The notes below the pieces were generated by a model. The model saw only the letters and a list, made by a program, of their open reading frames with translations, was not told the DNA's origin and ran no database searches. Shown piece by piece: positions 7,389-9,947 of a stretch of 9,947 bases of DNA. Source of the DNA: Bacillota bacterium (GTDB taxonomy: Bacteria; Bacillota; Clostridia; Clostridiales; Clostridiaceae); contig JAEXSY010000331.1 of assembly GCA_023440105.1 (NCBI GenBank), positions 1-9,947 on the forward strand, in the 5' to 3' direction. The translations under genes and the position numbers were made by a program. Each line of letters begins with the position of its first letter. Position 1 is the first letter of the stretch.

Positions 7389-7395
7389 GGATTAT

Positions 7396-7425
7396 TATAG
7401 CTGCATTTTTTGCAGCTATAGTTTT
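7396..7425 (+). terminator. Probable terminator after the CNNM gene
   Basis: A perfect 10-bp stem (TATAGCTGCA, 7396-7405, with TGCAGCTATA, 7411-7420) closes a five-T loop, followed by a short GTTTT tract. The T tract is short, so some read-through into tadA is likely. Confidence 0.65.
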
Positions 7426-7455
7426 CTAAAGAATAATATTAATACAGGTGATTAT

Positions 7456-7893
7456 ATGGACTTTATGCTGGAAGCCTTAGAGGAAGCTAAAAAGGCTCTT
7501 TCTAAAGAGGAAGTGCCCGTAGGGGCAGTAGTAGTTAGGAATGGAGAAATCATAGGTAGAGGGCATAACCTTCGAGAAAATTTAAATTCTCCCTTAGCCC
7601 ATGCAGAGATTATTGCTATAAATGAAGCAGCACAAAAGCTTAACAGCTGGAGGCTAAATGACTGCCAGCTTTACGTTACACTAGAACCCTATGTCATGTG
7701 TGCAGGAGCCATAACACAAGCTCGTATCCCGGAGGTTTACATAGGAGCTGTAGATCCAGCTGCCGGAGCCTGTGGCTCTATAATTAATATCCCTCAAAAT
7801 GATAGCCTTCACCTTTACACAAAGCTATACTGGCATCTCAGAGATGAGTGTGGAGATATTTTAAAAGATTTTTTTATAAGAAGAAGAAAATAA
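7456..7893 (+). CDS. tadA: tRNA-specific adenosine deaminase TadA, with a substituted zinc-ligand Cys
   Basis: TadA converts adenosine 34 of tRNA-Arg(ACG) to inosine so that one tRNA reads CGU, CGC and CGA. The 145-residue length and whole-length match to the family are normal: PVGAVVV (21-27), the HAE motif (His49 zinc ligand, Glu51 catalytic), TLEPxxMCAGAI, a VDPAAGACGS segment, and the C-terminal DECGDILKDFF helix. The PCxxC zinc motif is altered: residue 79 is Tyr (TAT, 7690-7692) where Cys is essentially invariant, while Cys82 is kept. One G-to-A change from TGT would explain it. The frame is otherwise intact and well conserved. AGGTGA precedes the ATG. It lies directly upstream of tRNA-Leu(CAG). 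A sequencing error, a recent mutation, or an altered paralogue remain open. Confidence 0.88.
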   Translation: MDFMLEALEEAKKALSKEEVPVGAVVVRNGEIIGRGHNLRENLNSPLAHAEIIAINEAAQKLNSWRLNDCQLYVTLEPYVMCAGAITQARIPEVYIGAVDPAAGACGSIINIPQNDSLHLYTKLYWHLRDECGDILKDFFIRRRK

Positions 7894-7915
7894 TTATTTA
7901 TTTTTGCAAAGATTC

Positions 7916-7924
7916 TGTTATAAT
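7916..7924 (+). promoter_or_regulatory. Extended -10 promoter of tRNA-Leu
   Basis: TGTTATAAT contains a perfect TATAAT (7919-7924) with the TGn extension, 12 bp before the tRNA 5' end. No good -35 is at standard spacing; TTGCAA (7904-7909) is too close. The start would fall at or just before the mature 5' end. Confidence 0.6.
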
Positions 7925-7936
7925 ATAATAGTACCT

Positions 7937-8023
7937 GCGGGTATGGCGGAATAGGCAGACGCGCTAGATTCAGGTTCTAGTGAGGGTTCCCTCATACAGG
8001 TTCAAGTCCTGCTACCCGCACCA
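7937..8023 (+). tRNA. tRNA-Leu (anticodon CAG)
   Basis: The 87-nt sequence folds as a class II tRNA. Acceptor arms GCGGGTA (7937-7943) and TACCCGC (8013-8019), discriminator A8020 and an encoded CCA (8021-8023). The anticodon stem CTAGA/TCTAG encloses TTCAGGT, giving anticodon CAG at 7971-7973, which reads CUG. A long variable arm (TGAGGG/CCCTCA, 7981-7994) and a TTCAAGT T-loop confirm a leucine tRNA. The outermost T-stem pair is an A-C mismatch (7996 with 8012). Confidence 0.96.
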
Positions 8024-8067
8024 CGAAAAAGACCACATTTGTTTAATAACAAATGTGGTCTTTTTCG
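8024..8067. terminator. Strong bidirectional terminator after tRNA-Leu
   Basis: A perfect 20-bp inverted repeat (8024-8043 with 8048-8067) with a TAAT loop starts immediately after the CCA. The A5 and T5 tracts lie inside the stem (8026-8030 and 8061-8065), so it can end transcription in both directions. Confidence 0.88.
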
Positions 8068-8069
8068 AA

Positions 8070-8159
8070 CTAAGTGTGCCTTACGTCACGTGAAGTTACT
8101 AGCGTAGTGAAGTGATGCTTAGCATCGTGAAGTGTCTAAGGACGTGAGTAGCACACTTA
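8070..8159. repeat. Left half of hairpin array: GTGAAGT-linked palindromes inside an outer stem
   Basis: The 7-mer GTGAAGT occurs at 8090-8096, 8107-8113 and 8127-8133, with a degenerate GTGAGT at 8144-8149. Between copies lie small palindromes of different sequence: TACTAGCGTA (8097-8106), GATGCTTAGCATC (8114-8126) and GTCTAAGGAC (8134-8143). The block is closed by TAAGTGTGC (8070-8078) and GCACACTTA (8151-8159), a perfect 9-bp pair, extended inward by TAC/GTA and TCAC/GTGA with small bulges. As single-stranded DNA or RNA it would form a multibranch fold with three small hairpins. Confidence 0.75.
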
Positions 8160-8237
8160 ACTTCACGTTGTGCGAAGCACAATGCTTCACTATGGAGTAA
8201 GCCATAACTTCACTTTCCCCATGGGGAAAAGCTTCAC
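8160..8237. repeat. Right half of hairpin array: ACTTCAC/GCTTCAC-linked palindromes
   Basis: Four copies of RCTTCAC, the reverse complement of the left-half linker, lie at 8160-8166, 8184-8190, 8207-8213 and 8231-8237 (23-24-bp period). Each gap is a different hairpin: GTTGTGC-GAA-GCACAAT (8167-8183), TATGG-AGTAAG-CCATA (8191-8206) and TTTCCCC-AT-GGGGAAA plus one A (8214-8230). Spacer sequences are unrelated but all are palindromic, so the structure rather than the sequence is repeated. The last copy ends 56 bp before the ATG of the four-helix-bundle gene. Confidence 0.8.
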
Positions 8238-8293
8238 TATTAATTTTTCCACTGATTCATGATAATATGAACCTACATATAGGAGGCATAGTT

Positions 8294-8650
8294 ATGTCTG
8301 AAAGCAAACTAAGATCGCAATCTCTAGACTTTGCAATCTCCATAATCAATCTCGTAAAAGAATTAAAGCTTAATAAGGAATCTATCATATCCAACCAAAT
8401 CGGAAGAAGTGGCACTTCTATTGGAGCGAACATTCGAGAAGCACAGTACGCTCACGGAAAGGCGGACTTCATTGCAAAATTACAAATCGCACTAAAAGAA
8501 GCGAATGAAACGGGCTACTGGTTGGAGCTGCTCCATAGAACGAACTATATTGACATTGAAACTTATAGAGCACTTGACGCAGCCTGTGCAAGTATTCGTG
8601 TAATATTGATAGCTTCAATAAATACAGCAAAAGCAAACAAGGGTATATGA
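8294..8650 (+). CDS. Four-helix-bundle protein (S23/IVS-encoded, bAvd-like; TIGR02436 type)
   Basis: This 118-residue protein shows the hallmarks of the family: a first helix LRSQSLDFAISIINLVKEL, then NQIGRSGTSIGANIREAQYA (35-53), KADFIAKLQIALKEANETGYWLELL (56-80), and a last helix with ALDAACASIRVILIASIN. Relatives are encoded in intervening sequences of 23S rRNA genes in some bacteria, and bAvd, the accessory protein of diversity-generating retroelements, has the same fold and forms a positively charged pentamer that binds RNA and reverse transcriptase. None of those partners is in this window. The ATG at 8294 follows a strong AGGAGG (8281-8286); an upstream in-frame ATG at 8267 has no site. 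A hairpin array (8070-8237) lies just upstream. Role unknown; nucleic-acid binding is inference. Confidence 0.88.
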   Translation: MSESKLRSQSLDFAISIINLVKELKLNKESIISNQIGRSGTSIGANIREAQYAHGKADFIAKLQIALKEANETGYWLELLHRTNYIDIETYRALDAACASIRVILIASINTAKANKGI

Positions 8651-8697
8651 TACACTTTACTAGTGGTAGTCAGGTTGAGATTATTTATCTTTGTTGT

Positions 8698-8743
8698 AAA
8701 GGGGTAGTTTTATGTGACTTTTTCCATAAAACACCCCCATTTT
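8698..8743 (+). terminator. Hairpin after the four-helix-bundle gene, likely terminator
   Basis: GGGGTAGTTTTATG (8701-8714) pairs with CATAAAACACCCC (8725-8737) through 13 bp with a single bulged A, 10-base loop, then CATTTT. It fits a terminator between the four-helix-bundle gene and the Crp/Fnr gene. The loop and one arm also contain TATGTGACTT, which may be a regulator half-site. Confidence 0.6.
8711..8728. promoter_or_regulatory. Possible Crp/Fnr-type site upstream of the regulator gene
   Basis: TATGTGACTT (8711-8720) is identical to the reverse complement of 9445-9454 upstream of the ferredoxin gene; here the second half is weak (CCATA). Its centre lies about 43 bp before a start site predicted from a TATATT box at 8750-8755. 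It overlaps the hairpin at 8698-8743, so the assignment is tentative. Confidence 0.35.
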
Positions 8744-8773
8744 CTCTACTATATTATTAAAGGTGAGTGAGAT

Positions 8774-9442
8774 ATGACAAATAAAAGTGTTTATTTTGAA
8801 CAGGCATTTCCCTTCTGGAATAACCTTAATAGTAAAGAGAAAAACATCATAGATCGAGGAAGTGACAAGGTAAGATACCCTAGGAAAACACTTCTTAGTC
8901 CCTCTGGAGAAGGCTGTAAGGGCGCTTTGATACTTATTTCCGGTCAGCTTAGAGTTTATATAGTTTCTGATGAAGGGCGAGAGGTTACTTTATATAGGAT
9001 AGGAAAGGAAGAGTCCTGTGTATTGTCTGCTGCTTGTTTATTGGACTCCATTGCTTTTGATGTTCATATAGAAGCTATAGAAGATACAGAAGCAATTATT
9101 GTACCTTCTTCTGTAATGAATCAAATTATGAAGGATAATCACAGGGTGGAGCTGTATTTTTATAAATCTACAACAGAGAGGTTTTCTGATGTAATGTGGA
9201 CTATGCAGCAGATATTATTTAAGGGAGCAGATAAGAGATTGGCAACTTTTCTTTGGGATGAAATGATAAAAGGTGGGAGTTCTGTGTTAACCTATACCCA
9301 TGAAGAGATGGCACGGTATATTGGTAGTGCTAGAGAGGTTGTAACTAGAATACTGAAGTACTTTGCTAATGAAGGAGTTGTAGCTCTTAGTAGAGGTAAA
9401 ATCGAAATAATAAATAAGGAAGAATTGAAAAAGCATTTGTGA
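8774..9442 (+). CDS. Crp/Fnr-family transcriptional regulator
   Basis: This 222-residue protein has the Crp/Fnr layout: a cyclic-nucleotide-binding-like beta barrel (about 10-120, including GALILISGQLRVYIVSDEGREVTLYRIGKEESC), a dimerisation helix (about 125-150) and a winged helix (about 155-215) with recognition helix SAREVVTRILKYFANEGVV. It lacks the RxS phosphate-binding signature expected of a cAMP sensor, and has no N-terminal Cys cluster as in E. coli FNR. Three cysteines (48, 82, 88) are present in the barrel; Cys82 and Cys88 (ESCVLSAACLL) could hold a redox or metal cofactor, which is speculation. AGGTGAG lies before the ATG. Its neighbours, a ferredoxin and a membrane 4Fe-4S protein, suggest redox-responsive control of them, and TATGTGACTT repeats may be its target. 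Confidence 0.9.
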   Translation: MTNKSVYFEQAFPFWNNLNSKEKNIIDRGSDKVRYPRKTLLSPSGEGCKGALILISGQLRVYIVSDEGREVTLYRIGKEESCVLSAACLLDSIAFDVHIEAIEDTEAIIVPSSVMNQIMKDNHRVELYFYKSTTERFSDVMWTMQQILFKGADKRLATFLWDEMIKGGSSVLTYTHEEMARYIGSAREVVTRILKYFANEGVVALSRGKIEIINKEELKKHL

Positions 9443-9454
9443 TTAAGTCACATA
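9438..9454. promoter_or_regulatory. Candidate Crp/Fnr operator before the ferredoxin gene
   Basis: TGTGA-TTAAG-TCACA (9438-9452) is a near-perfect dyad of the Crp/Fnr kind, but with a five-base centre where E. coli CRP has six. It overlaps the regulator's stop codon. A GATAAT -10 candidate (9472-9477) puts the start near 9484, so the site centre lies near -40, the usual place for a class II activator. Confidence 0.55.
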
Positions 9455-9505
9455 CTTAGCTTCTGTTTTTTGATAATATTAAGGCACATAATAGGAGGGA
9501 TGCCG

Positions 9506-9712
9506 ATGTTATCGAAAAAGTATGCAGTCGTAGACCAGAAGCTTTGTGTCGCTTGTGGAGTCTGTACCAAAGTTTGTCCTAAAGGTGCTATAGAGGTGTG
9601 GAAGGGATCTTATGCAGTGGTAAATGCTGAAGCTTGTATTGGATGCGGTATTTGTGCAAGGACATGCCCAGCAGGGGTCATTGATGTAATAAGCAGGGGT
9701 GTTCAGTCATGA
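9506..9712 (+). CDS. 2[4Fe-4S] ferredoxin
   Basis: A 68-residue ferredoxin with two complete cluster motifs, CVACGVCTKVCP (residues 14-25) and CIGCGICARTCP (44-55), each CxxCxxCxxxCP. Such proteins carry electrons at low potential in the cytoplasm. Each cluster is built from three Cys of one motif and the last Cys of the other. I chose the ATG at 9506 because AGGAGG (9493-9498) lies seven bases before it; the ATG at 9500 is too close to that site and an upstream TTG at 9470 has no support. It is 63 bp after the Crp/Fnr gene, behind a dyad operator, and its stop overlaps the next start (ATGA), so it is translationally coupled to the membrane 4Fe-4S protein. Confidence 0.93.
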   Translation: MLSKKYAVVDQKLCVACGVCTKVCPKGAIEVWKGSYAVVNAEACIGCGICARTCPAGVIDVISRGVQS

Positions 9713-9947
9713 AGAGTAAGCATTGGTATGATTATCTATGGATATGGTCAATACTTTACTTCGCATTAGGTTTTTTCAATATTCTCTTTGCATGGCTTGG
9801 TATCATTGATTTTCTATTGCCATTAATTATTGCTGTATTTGGAGGAAACAAAGGGTTCTGCACCAATCTATGTGGCCGTGGACAGCTGCTTACTCTAATT
9901 GGAGGAAGGCTAAAGAAATCAAGAAACAAAAGTACACCAAAATGGAT
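9709..9947 (+). CDS. Membrane-associated 4Fe-4S protein, N-terminal fragment
   Basis: Only the first 79 codons are present; the gene runs off the window. The ATG at 9709 overlaps the ferredoxin TGA in ATGA, and AGGGG (9695-9699) precedes it by nine bases. The protein starts MKSKHWYDYLWIWSI and has one clear hydrophobic stretch (about 9-50, probably two helices). It then has GFCTNLCGRGQLL, a CxxxCGRGQ motif like the cysteine-containing loop of polyferredoxin-type membrane proteins (NapH/NosR/YccM group, where it reads CxxxCP). A basic segment follows (RLKKSRNKS). It is likely an electron-transfer partner of the ferredoxin in a small membrane redox unit. The family-level guess is reasonable; the full function needs the missing part. 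Confidence 0.75.
   Translation, partial: MKSKHWYDYLWIWSILYFALGFFNILFAWLGIIDFLLPLIIAVFGGNKGFCTNLCGRGQLLTLIGGRLKKSRNKSTPKW

Noticed and set aside
8024..8067. Recombination or attachment site behind the tRNA
   Set aside because: The perfect hairpin starts at the CCA and has terminator features; no duplicate of the tRNA 3' end occurs downstream.
8090..8237. CRISPR array
   Set aside because: The repeated unit is only 7 nt, it changes orientation midway, the gaps are 10-17 nt and palindromic, and no cas gene is present.
8294..8650. Accessory gene of a diversity-generating retroelement
   Set aside because: The protein fold fits bAvd, but there is no reverse transcriptase, template repeat or variable repeat in the window.

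Overview
The window is AT-rich, has strong AGGAGG/AGGTGA-type ribosome-binding sites, and carries Firmicutes-type genes: an LtaS-like lipoteichoic acid synthase, a TadA tRNA deaminase, a bPH-domain protein and a CNNM/CorC protein. It also carries anaerobe genes: an [FeFe]-hydrogenase tail, a 2[4Fe-4S] ferredoxin and a membrane 4Fe-4S protein. This points to an anaerobic, low-GC Clostridia chromosome (Clostridiaceae/Alkaliphilus-like). The species cannot be fixed from the sequence alone.

Layout. Positions 1-206 hold the 3' end of an [FeFe]-hydrogenase-like gene. Two minus-strand genes follow: a small six-helix membrane protein of unknown function (220-798) and a large LTA-synthase-family enzyme (1005-2987) with its own terminator at about 901-940. 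A gene-free stretch (2988-3494) contains a palindrome and a roughly 100-nt region closed by a long inverted repeat, downstream of a plausible promoter. From 3495 everything is on the plus strand: a bPH-domain protein with a terminator; an MFS exporter plus ArsR-like regulator operon behind a TTGACA/TAAAAT promoter that overlaps a 14-bp inverted repeat (a likely autoregulatory operator); a CNNM/CBS/CorC membrane protein; tadA; and tRNA-Leu(CAG) followed by a perfect 20-bp terminator stem.

The accessory-looking part is 8070-8650. It is a compact array of short palindromes separated by a constant 7-mer, GTGAAGT, which switches to its reverse complement ACTTCAC halfway through. The array lies directly upstream of a free-standing four-helix-bundle gene (S23/bAvd-like, TIGR02436 type). 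No reverse transcriptase, rRNA or cas gene accompanies it in the window. This is the best candidate for a poorly described system.

The right end (8774-9947) is a redox cassette: a Crp/Fnr-family regulator, a small ferredoxin and the start of a membrane 4Fe-4S protein whose ATG overlaps the ferredoxin stop. A 10-bp sequence, TATGTGACTT, occurs upstream of both the regulator and the ferredoxin in opposite orientations and may be its binding half-site. Two conserved genes have unexpected substitutions at metal-ligand cysteines: TadA has Tyr for the first Cys of PCxxC, and the hydrogenase tail has Ser for the first Cys of its last H-cluster motif.
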